Assembly: GCA_035656095.1 (NCBI GenBank)
Contig: DASRTE010000054.1
Location: 1-38,395 of the forward strand
DNA length: 38,395 nt
From: DASRTE01 sp035656095
GTDB lineage: Bacteria > Actinomycetota > Actinomycetes > Jiangellales > Jiangellaceae
Direction: 5' to 3'
Under the pieces are notes generated by a model. That model searched no databases, was not told where the DNA came from, and was given only the letters and a program-made list of their open reading frames with translations. The position numbers were made by a program, and so were the translations under genes. Positions 26,443 through 33,629 of this stretch are shown here, in pieces; position 1 is the first letter of the stretch; every line of letters starts with the position of its first letter.

Positions 26443-27396
26443 GTGACGGCGACGCCGTACGAGGTGCTGACCATGGGGCGCGTCGGCGTCGACGTCTACC
26501 CCGAGCAAGTGGGCGTCGGCCTGGACGAGGTCGAGACCTTCCGCTCCTACCTCGGGGGCAGTCCGACGAACGTCGCGGTCGCCGCGGCCAGGCACGGCCG
26601 TCGGACCGCGACGATCACCAGGGTCGGCGCGGACCCGTTCGGCCGCCTGGTCCGGCGCGCGTTCGCCCGCTACGGCGTCGACGACGTGTACCTGTCCGAG
26701 GGACCAGGACAGACGCCGGTGACCTTCTGCGAGATGTTCCCGCCCGACCGGTTCCCGATCTACTTCTACCGCTCCGCTGCACCCGACCTCACCATCACGG
26801 CCGACGACCTCGACTTCGTCGCCGTTGCGGCCGCCCGCGTCTTCTGGGCAACGGTCACGGGCCTGTCGGCAGAGCCGAGCCGGTCGGCCACGATGGCTGC
26901 CCTGAGAGCCCGCGCGGGGAACGGCCGAACGATCCTCGACCTGGACTACCGGCCGACCCTGTGGTCGCCGCCCGAGCAGGCGCACTGTCATGCCCGCGAG
27001 GCGATGTCGTATGCCGACGTCGTGGTCGGGAACATCGACGAGTTCGACATGGCCCTCGGCGCGCGCGACCCCAAGGCCGCCGCGCAGGCCGCGCTGGACG
27101 CGGGCGTTCGCCTCGCGGTCGTGAAGCGCGGAGCCGAGGGCGTGCTGGCGCTCGACGCCGACGGTGCCGTCGAGGTCCCGCCGGTCCACGTCGAGGTCGT
27201 CAACGGGCTCGGCGCGGGAGACGCCTTCGGCGGCGCGCTCTGCCACGGCTTGCTCGCCGGGTGGTCACTGGAGCGGACGGTCCGGTTCGCCAACGCCGCC
27301 GGCGCGATCGTCGCCACACAGATCGCCTGCTCGGAGGCCATGCCGACCTCGGCCGAGGTCGAGCGGCTGCTCGCGGAGTCGTCCGGTGAACGCTGA
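26443..27396 (+). CDS. iolC: 5-dehydro-2-deoxygluconokinase
   Basis: A 317-residue PfkB/ribokinase-family sugar kinase that phosphorylates 2-deoxy-5-keto-gluconate in myo-inositol catabolism. The N-terminal LTMGRVGVDVYPEQVGVGLD and YLGGSPTNVAVAAARHGR are IolC-like, and the C-terminal catalytic signature is NGLGAGDAFGGALCHGLL with the Asp base. GNIDEFDMALGARD is also typical. GTG at 26443 follows GGAGGAGGTCGG. It begins the rightward iol operon and overlaps the next gene. The IolR-like site lies just upstream. Confidence 0.95.
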   Translation: MTATPYEVLTMGRVGVDVYPEQVGVGLDEVETFRSYLGGSPTNVAVAAARHGRRTATITRVGADPFGRLVRRAFARYGVDDVYLSEGPGQTPVTFCEMFPPDRFPIYFYRSAAPDLTITADDLDFVAVAAARVFWATVTGLSAEPSRSATMAALRARAGNGRTILDLDYRPTLWSPPEQAHCHAREAMSYADVVVGNIDEFDMALGARDPKAAAQAALDAGVRLAVVKRGAEGVLALDADGAVEVPPVHVEVVNGLGAGDAFGGALCHGLLAGWSLERTVRFANAAGAIVATQIACSEAMPTSAEVERLLAESSGER

Positions 27397-28261
27397 GAAC
27401 CTAAGCCGGATCGTCGAGACCCGGGTTCACCGGCCGGAGGCGATCGCTGAAGCCGCCGGCCGGCGCAAGCGCCGCACCCGCATGGTCGGGCCGGCCGGGC
27501 GGCTGTTCGTCGTCGCCGCCGACCACACCGCCCGCGGTGTGCTCGGCGCCGGCACCGACCGGGACGCCATGCGCGACCGGGCCACACTGCTCGAACGGCT
27601 CTGCATCGCCCTGTCGCGTCCCGGCGTCGACGGCGTGCTCGGCACGGCCGACATCGTGGAGGACCTCCTCCTGCTGGGCGCCCTCGACGACAAGGTCGTC
27701 ATCGGATCGATGAACCGCGGTGGGCTCGCCGGCACGGTCTTCGAGATCGACGACCGGTTCACCGGGTACGACGCCGAAGGCATCGCCGCCATGGGCCTCG
27801 ACGGCGGAAAGATGCTCTTCCGGATCGATCCCGACGACCCGGCGACGGTGGCAACGATGGCAGCCTGCGCGCGCGCCGTCGACGAGCTCGCCGGACGACA
27901 ACTGATGGCGATGGTCGAGCCCTTCGTCTGCCATCGCCTCGACGGCCGGGTCCGCAACGACCTCAGCCCCGATGCCGTCTGCCGTGCGGTCGCCGTCGCA
28001 TCGGGCCTGGGGCGGACATCGGCCTACACCTGGCTCAAGCTGCCTGTCGTCGAGGACATGCACCGGGTGCTCTCCGCGTCCACCCTGCCCGCTCTGCTCC
28101 TCGGCGGCGAGGTGCCGGACGACCCGGACCCGACGTACGCCAGCTGGCAGGAGGCGCTGCGCCACCCCGCGGCCCGTGGCCTGGTCATCGGCCGGACCGT
28201 ACTCTATCCGGCCGACGGCCACGTGGAGTCCGCCGTCGACACCGTCGTCGGGCTGCTGTGA
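27386..28261 (+). CDS. Class I aldolase-like protein (DeoC/LacD fold) of the inositol operon
   Basis: This 291-residue protein has the class I aldolase-like pattern GRLFVVAADHTARGVLGAG, VDGVLGTADIVEDLLLLGAL, LMAMVEPFV, and a Lys in TSAYTWLKLPVVEDM that could be the Schiff base. It occurs in actinobacterial iol operons between iolC and iolB, where it probably cleaves 2-deoxy-5-keto-gluconate 6-phosphate to dihydroxyacetone phosphate and malonate semialdehyde. In Bacillus that step is done by the unrelated class II aldolase IolJ. GTG at 27386 lies inside the end of iolC; the longer frame from 27164 is antagonised by iolC coding. Stop overlaps iolB (TGATG). Confidence 0.82.
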   Translation: MNAENLSRIVETRVHRPEAIAEAAGRRKRRTRMVGPAGRLFVVAADHTARGVLGAGTDRDAMRDRATLLERLCIALSRPGVDGVLGTADIVEDLLLLGALDDKVVIGSMNRGGLAGTVFEIDDRFTGYDAEGIAAMGLDGGKMLFRIDPDDPATVATMAACARAVDELAGRQLMAMVEPFVCHRLDGRVRNDLSPDAVCRAVAVASGLGRTSAYTWLKLPVVEDMHRVLSASTLPALLLGGEVPDDPDPTYASWQEALRHPAARGLVIGRTVLYPADGHVESAVDTVVGLL

Positions 28262-29127
28262 TGGCCTCGCGCTGGCACCTGCCCGCGGGCAGCACCGCGG
28301 ACGAGCCGATCCGTGTCCAGGTCACGCCCGACGCCGTCGGCTGGAACCACACGAGCCTGCGCGTCGTCGACCTGCCGCCAGGAACAGAGCACGCCGTCGA
28401 GACAAATGGCGAGGAGATGCTCGTGCTGCCACTCGCCGGCGCAGCGACCGTCACGTGCGACGGTGCCACGTTCGAGCTGGCCGGCCGACCCGGCGTCCTC
28501 GCCGCCGTCAGCGACTTCGTGTACCTGCCGCGCGACGCTCATGCCGTGGTGGGGTCCGATGGCGGCGGACGCTTCGCGTTGCCGGGAGCACAGTGCGGGT
28601 CGCGTCTCGAGGCACGCTACGGCGCGGCCAAGGACGTCGGTATCGAGTTGCGCGGCGCCGGGGCGTGCAGCCGCCAAGTCAACGACATCTGCATGCCGGC
28701 CACCTTCGCTGCCGAGCGGCTGCTCGTCTGCGAAGTGCTCACGCCTGCAGGCAACTGGTCGTCATACCCGCCGCACAAGCACGACGACGCCCGCGCGGGC
28801 GAGTCGGTCCTCGAGGAGATCTACTATTTCGAGATCGCCACAGGTCCCGACGGAGGAGCGGGCACCGGATTCCATCGGGTCTACGGCCCGCGGATCGACG
28901 TGCTGGCCGAGGTGCGCGACGGCGACGTCGTGCTCGTCCCGTACGGGTGGCACGGACCGTCCGTCGCCTCCCCCGGGTACGACATGTACTACCTCAACGT
29001 CATGGCCGGCCCGGGACCGGAGCGGGCCTGGAAGATCAGCACCGACCCGGACCACGCATGGATCCGCGATGCCTGGGCGTCGATGCCCGTGGACCCGCGG
29101 CTGCCGATGACAGGAGGACAGCGATGA
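28261..29127 (+). CDS. iolB: 5-deoxy-glucuronate isomerase
   Basis: A 288-residue bicupin protein that isomerises 5-deoxy-glucuronate to 2-deoxy-5-keto-gluconate. The metal site is visible in SSYPPHKHDDARAGES followed by LEEIYYFE, and the second cupin continues with VLVPYGWHGPSVASPGYDMY then YLNVMAGPGPERAW. The C-terminal WIRDAW segment is typical. ATG at 28261 overlaps the aldolase stop; its own stop overlaps iolD (ATGA). Confidence 0.95.
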   Translation: MASRWHLPAGSTADEPIRVQVTPDAVGWNHTSLRVVDLPPGTEHAVETNGEEMLVLPLAGAATVTCDGATFELAGRPGVLAAVSDFVYLPRDAHAVVGSDGGGRFALPGAQCGSRLEARYGAAKDVGIELRGAGACSRQVNDICMPATFAAERLLVCEVLTPAGNWSSYPPHKHDDARAGESVLEEIYYFEIATGPDGGAGTGFHRVYGPRIDVLAEVRDGDVVLVPYGWHGPSVASPGYDMYYLNVMAGPGPERAWKISTDPDHAWIRDAWASMPVDPRLPMTGGQR

Positions 29128-30974
29128 GGCTGACGGTCGCACAGGCACTGGTCCGGTTCCTCGTCGCGCAGTGGACCGAGCGCGACGGCGAGCAGCGACG
29201 GCTGATCGCCGGCTGCCTGGGCATCTTCGGCCACGGCAACGTCGCGGGCATCGGAGAGGCCCTGCTCTCGGCCGGCGACGACCTGCGCTACTACCAGGCC
29301 CGCAACGAGCAGGCGATGGTGCACGTCGCCGCAGGTTACGCGCGCATGTCGGACCGGCTGGCGACCATGGCATGCACGACGTCCATCGGCCCCGGCGCGA
29401 CCAACCTGGTCACCGGAGCGGCGCTGGCGACGGTCAACCGGCTGCCCGTGCTGCTGTTGCCGGGCGACGTCTTCGCCACCCGGGTCGCCAACCCGGTGCT
29501 CCAGGAACTGGAGGACCCGCGCTCCTACGACATATCGGTCAACGACGCGCTGCGCCCGGTGTCGCGCTACTGGGACCGGATCTACCGGCCCGAGCAGTTG
29601 CCAGCGGCCATGACGGCGGCGATGCGCGTGCTGACCGATCCGGCCGACACCGGCGCCGTCACACTCGCGCTCCCCCAGGACGTACAGGCGGAGGCATACG
29701 ACTGGCCCGCGGCGATGTTCGAGAAGCGGGTCTGGCACATTCCCCGAGCCGTCCCGGAGCCGGCGGCGCTCGAGCGTGCTGCCGCTGCGGTGCGGTCCGC
29801 CCGCCGCCCGCTGGTCGTCGCCGGCGGAGGCGTCGTCTACTCCCGGGCCACCGAGGCGCTGCGTGGGTTCGTCGAGGCGACCGGTGTTCCGGTGGCCGAG
29901 ACCCAGGCGGGAAAGGGAGCCCTTCACTTCGACCACCCGCAGGCCGTCGGCGCCGTCGGGGTCACCGGCACCACGGCGGCCAACACGCTCGCCCGGCACG
30001 CCGACGTCGTGATCGGAATCGGCACCCGCTACAGCGATTTCACCACGGCCTCGCAGACGCTGTTCGCCGATCCGGACGTGCGGTTCGTCAACCTCAACGT
30101 CGCGAGACCGGATGCTTTGAAGCAGGACGGCATCGCACTCGTCGCCGACGCCCGGGAGGGGTTGGTTGCACTGACCGCGGCACTTCGCGGCTGGTCGGTC
30201 GACGAGTCGCTGCGCGAGGAGACCGCCCGGCTGGCCGCCGAGTCGGACGCCGCGGTGACGGCTGCATACGGGCTCGGCCACGGCCCGCTGCCCGCGCAGA
30301 GCGAGGTCATCGGGGCCGTCAACGAGGTCAGCGGACCTCGTGACGTCGTGGTGTGCGCCGCCGGCTCGATGCCCGGCGACCTGCACAAGCTCTGGCGTAC
30401 ACGTGACTCGAAGGGCTACCACGTCGAGTACGGCTACTCGTGCATGGGTTACGAGATCGCCGGCGGCCTCGGGGCCAAGCTCGCCGCCCCCGATCGCGAG
30501 GTGTTCGTCCTGGTGGGCGACGGGTCGTACCTGATGATGCCGAGCGAGCTCGTCACGGCGGTCGCCGAGGGCGTCAAGCTCGTCGTGGTGCTCGTCGACA
30601 ACCAGGGCTTCGCCTCGATCGGTGCGCTCTCGGAGTCGGTCGGATCGGGCGGCTTCGGCACGCGGTACCGCTACCGAGATCCGACGACGGGACGACTCGA
30701 CGGTGACCCGCTCCCCGTCGACCTGGCCGCCAACGCCAGCAGCCTCGGCGCTGACGTGCTGCGCCCGACGACCGTCGGGGAACTCCGCGAGGCCCTCGCC
30801 GCCGCCGTGTCGTCCCCGCGAACGACGGTTGTGCACGTCCAGACCGACCCATCTGTACCCGCGCCGGACAGCAGCGCCTGGTGGGACGTCCCAGTAGCCG
30901 AGGTGTCGGAATCGTCGGCAACCCGGAAGGCTCGGGCCGTGTACGAGGATGCCCGGAAGCGGCGGCTCCCATGA
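29124..30974 (+). CDS. iolD: 3D-trihydroxycyclohexane-1,2-dione hydrolase
   Basis: A 616-residue ThDP-dependent enzyme that opens the ring of 3D-(3,5/4)-trihydroxycyclohexane-1,2-dione to 5-deoxy-glucuronate. N-terminal MRLTVAQALVRFLVAQ and GIFGHGNVAGIGEAL, then YYQARNEQAMVHVA with the conserved cofactor-activating Glu. The ThDP/Mg motif is in VGDGSYLMMPSE through VLVDNQGF. Length is near that of Bacillus IolD (637). ATG at 29124 follows AGGAGGAC and overlaps iolB; an open frame back to 27972 is spurious. The stop codon TGA lies in the left arm of palindromic element B, so the native C-terminus may have been altered. Confidence 0.95.
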   Translation: MRLTVAQALVRFLVAQWTERDGEQRRLIAGCLGIFGHGNVAGIGEALLSAGDDLRYYQARNEQAMVHVAAGYARMSDRLATMACTTSIGPGATNLVTGAALATVNRLPVLLLPGDVFATRVANPVLQELEDPRSYDISVNDALRPVSRYWDRIYRPEQLPAAMTAAMRVLTDPADTGAVTLALPQDVQAEAYDWPAAMFEKRVWHIPRAVPEPAALERAAAAVRSARRPLVVAGGGVVYSRATEALRGFVEATGVPVAETQAGKGALHFDHPQAVGAVGVTGTTAANTLARHADVVIGIGTRYSDFTTASQTLFADPDVRFVNLNVARPDALKQDGIALVADAREGLVALTAALRGWSVDESLREETARLAAESDAAVTAAYGLGHGPLPAQSEVIGAVNEVSGPRDVVVCAAGSMPGDLHKLWRTRDSKGYHVEYGYSCMGYEIAGGLGAKLAAPDREVFVLVGDGSYLMMPSELVTAVAEGVKLVVVLVDNQGFASIGALSESVGSGGFGTRYRYRDPTTGRLDGDPLPVDLAANASSLGADVLRPTTVGELREALAAAVSSPRTTVVHVQTDPSVPAPDSSAWWDVPVAEVSESSATRKARAVYEDARKRRLP

Positions 30975-31027
30975 TCATGTCGACTTTGCTGCCTTGCGAG
31001 GCGGTGAACCCGACATGATCATGGGGA
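30967..31027 (+). repeat. Palindromic element copy B (ATGATCATG arms)
   Basis: CCCATGATCATGTCG (30968-30982) is inverted perfectly at 31011-31025 with a 28-base spacer that begins ACTTTGCTGCC. It is a homologue of copy A in opposite orientation. The left arm supplies the iolD stop; the right arm supplies the first ATG codons of the PHP gene. Confidence 0.85.
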
Positions 31028-32217
31028 TCGAACGGAGGGTCACACCCGAGGACCGGGCCGCCTCGCCGTACCTCGAGGTCCCGTTCGACGTGCCGTCCGG
31101 CGTCAGTTCGCTCGAGGTTCACCTGCGCTACGACCGGGCCGCCGGCGTGGTCGACCTCGGCTGCGTGGGGCCCGCCGGCTTCCGCGGCTGGTCCGGTGGG
31201 ACGCGGGACCGCTTCGCGATCACCCCGGACGCCGCGACACCCGGCTACCTGGCCGGCGAGCCCGAGGAGGGTGTCTGGTCGGTGCTCCTGGGCCTGCACC
31301 GGATCCCAAGCGGCGGCCTCGACCTGGCGCTGGAGATCTCATTGCCGGCGTCGGCGCCTCCGGTCGCCGAACCGCCCGCTCCACCGCCGCGGCAGCGCCC
31401 GCCCGGCCGCGAGCTACCCGCGGCCCCGGGCCTGAGGTGGCTGGCCTGCGATCTCCACGCGCACACGGTTCACTCCGATGGATCCCTCGGAGTGGCCGGG
31501 CTGGCAGCCGCTGCCGTCCGCGCCAGGCTCGATGTGCTCGCGGTCACCGACCACAACACGGTGAGCCACCATGCCTCGCTGCCGGAGATCGGGTCGCGGT
31601 ACGGCGTGACGCTGATCGCCGGCCAGGAGGTGACGACCGACCGCGGACACGCCAACGCGTTCGGCGACGTCGGCTGGGTCGACTTCCGGCAGCCGGCGCA
31701 AGCCTGGGTCTCGGCTGTCTCGGCGGCCGGCGGACTGCTGTCGATCAACCATCCGCTGGCTGCAGACTGCTCGTGGCAGCATCTCCTGACCGAGCGGCCG
31801 CCGCTGGCCGAGATCTGGCACTGGACCTGGCTCGACCGCCGCTGGACCGGTCCGCTGGCCTGGTGGGCGGCCTGGGGTCATGACACCGTCCCGGTCGGCG
31901 GCAGCGATTTCCACAGTTCGGCGCAGGGTCAGCATCTGGGCGTTCCCGTCACCTGGGTCGCCTGTGAGTCCGATCAACCGGCCGCCGTCCTCGACGGCCT
32001 GCTCGTCGGCCGTACCGCTCTGGCGGCCGGCGTCGACGAGCCGGTGCTGTTGCGGGTGGACGACGAATTCGTCGCCATCGGTGCGGACGGGACACTGCTG
32101 ACCGACCGGTACGGCAGGCGGCGGGTCGTGCGGGGCGAGATGGCTCGCTTCCCGGCGGCTGCCGGCCCGCACCTGCTGGAGACGCCGCTGGCCGAAGTCG
32201 TCGCGATCAGTCCCTAG
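31015..32217 (+). CDS. PHP-domain metallohydrolase (CehA/McbA-like)
   Basis: This 400-residue protein has an N-terminal beta-rich domain (LEVPFDVPSGVSSLEVHLRY, to about residue 130), a Pro-rich linker, then a PHP phosphoesterase domain. Metal-binding motifs are LACDLHAHTVHSDGS near residue 145, VTDHNTVSHHA, INHPLAADC, and PVGGSDFHSS. The family includes carbaryl hydrolase CehA but most members are uncharacterised phosphoesterases, some of them linked to glycerophosphodiesters. The start is uncertain: ATG at 31015 or 31021 lies in palindrome B and neither has a clear ribosome-binding site. It is 40 bases after iolD and may be read from that operon, perhaps releasing inositol from a phosphate ester (speculation). 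Confidence 0.86.
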   Translation: MIMGIERRVTPEDRAASPYLEVPFDVPSGVSSLEVHLRYDRAAGVVDLGCVGPAGFRGWSGGTRDRFAITPDAATPGYLAGEPEEGVWSVLLGLHRIPSGGLDLALEISLPASAPPVAEPPAPPPRQRPPGRELPAAPGLRWLACDLHAHTVHSDGSLGVAGLAAAAVRARLDVLAVTDHNTVSHHASLPEIGSRYGVTLIAGQEVTTDRGHANAFGDVGWVDFRQPAQAWVSAVSAAGGLLSINHPLAADCSWQHLLTERPPLAEIWHWTWLDRRWTGPLAWWAAWGHDTVPVGGSDFHSSAQGQHLGVPVTWVACESDQPAAVLDGLLVGRTALAAGVDEPVLLRVDDEFVAIGADGTLLTDRYGRRRVVRGEMARFPAAAGPHLLETPLAEVVAISP

Positions 32218-32243
32218 CCGGCATCGACTCCAGGTGGCCACGC

Positions 32244-32335
32244 GCGGCCAGATGCCCACGGACTATGCGGCCAAATGCCCACGAACCATGCGGCCAGATG
32301 CCCACGAAGCATGCGGCCATGTGCCCATAATGAAC
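32244..32335 (+). repeat. Four 23-bp tandem repeats upstream of the AAA gene
   Basis: Units beginning GCGGCC occur at 32244, 32267, 32290 and 32313, exactly 23 bases apart. The consensus is close to GCGGCCAGATGCCCACGAAC plus CAT. The last unit is degenerate and merges into CATAAT at 32326-32331. Copies differ at a few positions. The array fills the gap between the PHP stop and the AAA start. Confidence 0.85.
32326..32331 (+). promoter_or_regulatory. -10 box CATAAT, leaderless promoter of the AAA gene
   Basis: CATAAT ends five bases before GTG at 32337, so transcription should start at or next to the start codon, and no ribosome-binding site is present. The tandem repeats overlap the -35 region, which suggests that a protein binding the repeats controls this promoter. 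No good -35 is visible. Confidence 0.55.
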
Positions 32336-32336
32336 G

Positions 32337-33584
32337 GTGGCTGATGAACTCGTCGCTCGTAAGGCGTTGCCCTTGATTGCCGAGGCCCTCACTGACACCA
32401 GGGTCGTCACGATCAACGGTGCTCGACAGGTCGGTAAGAGCACGTTGGCAAGCCTCATCGCCAGGACGACACCCGGTTCCCTGGTCCGCCTGTTGGATGA
32501 CCCCACAACGATTCGCGCCGCAACCGACGACCCGACCGGATTCGTCGACCACGACGGACTGCTCGTGATCGACGAGATCCAGCTGGCTCCCGAGCTCTTC
32601 CGGTCGATCAAGCTCGCCGTCGACACAGATCCGCGGCCCGGACGGTTCCTCCTCACCGGATCGGCCCGGATCCTCGCCCTGCGCGATCTGCCCGACGCGC
32701 TGCCTGGACGCATGGAGATCGTCGAACTCTGGCCCTTCTCGCAAGGGGAGATCGACGACACGCCGGACTCCTTCATCGATGCCGCCTTCGCCCACGGCCA
32801 CGAGCTCGAGCACAACTCGAGCCTGCGCCGACGCGACTATCTCGACCGCGTCGTGCGCGGCGGTTATCCCGAAGCGGTACGACGCCAGCCCGGCCGGCGA
32901 TCGGCATTCTTCGACTCGTACCTGACGACCCTCATCGAACGCGACGTCGTCGAACTCGCACTCATCGAACGGCGCGGTGATCTGCGGCGGCTCCTCGCAC
33001 TGCTGGCCGGCAGATCCGGCGGGCTCCTGGTTCCGGCGGCTCTCGCAGCGCAGTCGGGCATTCCGCGCAGCACACTCACCCGGTACCTGGAACTGCTGGC
33101 GGCGGTATTCCTCATCAAGCAGATCCCGGCATGGTCGACCGGGCAAACGCGGCGAGCCATCGGCACACCGAAGCTGGCCTACGTCGACAGCGGCGTTGCC
33201 TGTCACCTCCTCGGCCAGGACGCCGCGCGACTCGCTCAGCCCGGCGGAGCTGCCGGCGCCATGATGGAGAATTTCGTCGTCATGGAGTTGGCCCGCCAAC
33301 TGACGTGGAGCGCTGAACGCGCCCACCTGTACCACTACCGGACCAAGGACAAGGTAGAGGTGGACGCCGTGATCGAGACTGCCGATGGTCGCGTGGTGGG
33401 TATCGAGGTCAAGGCGGGCGCCACCGTCAGGGCCGAGGACCTGGCGGGTCTCCGTCATCTCGCCGAACGACTGGGGCATCGGCTGGTCGTTGGATACGTG
33501 CTCTACACCGGACCGCGGACACTCCCGTTCGGGGACAAGTTGCGAGCAGTCCCGATCGACGCGCTGTGGAAACTGTCGGCCTGA
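32337..33584 (+). CDS. AAA_14/DUF4143 ATPase
   Basis: A 415-residue STAND-like ATPase of the AAA_14-DUF4143 family, which is widespread, patchily distributed and of unknown cellular role. Walker A is GARQVGKST (residues 28-36), Walker B is LLVIDEIQ with Asp79-Glu80, and LLTGSARILALRDLPDALPG is the sensor region. The DUF4143 part has YLDRVVRGGYPEAVRR, IPRSTLTRYLELLAAVFLI and a winged-helix-like fold. The C-terminus carries the nuclease-like strand pattern KDKVEVDAVIETADGRVVGI EVKAG, in which E, D and E-x-K could form a PD-(D/E)XK site. The GTG at 32337 is set by a -10 box just upstream. Flanking repeats and patchy occurrence suggest a mobile or defence-related gene, which is inference. Confidence 0.9.
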   Translation: MADELVARKALPLIAEALTDTRVVTINGARQVGKSTLASLIARTTPGSLVRLLDDPTTIRAATDDPTGFVDHDGLLVIDEIQLAPELFRSIKLAVDTDPRPGRFLLTGSARILALRDLPDALPGRMEIVELWPFSQGEIDDTPDSFIDAAFAHGHELEHNSSLRRRDYLDRVVRGGYPEAVRRQPGRRSAFFDSYLTTLIERDVVELALIERRGDLRRLLALLAGRSGGLLVPAALAAQSGIPRSTLTRYLELLAAVFLIKQIPAWSTGQTRRAIGTPKLAYVDSGVACHLLGQDAARLAQPGGAAGAMMENFVVMELARQLTWSAERAHLYHYRTKDKVEVDAVIETADGRVVGIEVKAGATVRAEDLAGLRHLAERLGHRLVVGYVLYTGPRTLPFGDKLRAVPIDALWKLSA

Positions 33585-33629
33585 ACGTGAGGCCCCGCGA
33601 AACGGCTTGCCACGCCGCCGTGCATGGGC

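Noticed and set aside
27972..30974. 1000-codon ORF beginning far upstream of iolD
   Set aside because: The first ~380 codons overlap the aldolase and IolB frames and are Arg-rich nonsense; the ATG at 29124 has a good ribosome-binding site.
32244..32335. Tandem repeats considered as a CRISPR array
   Set aside because: Units are contiguous with a 23-bp period and no unique spacers, and no cas genes are present.
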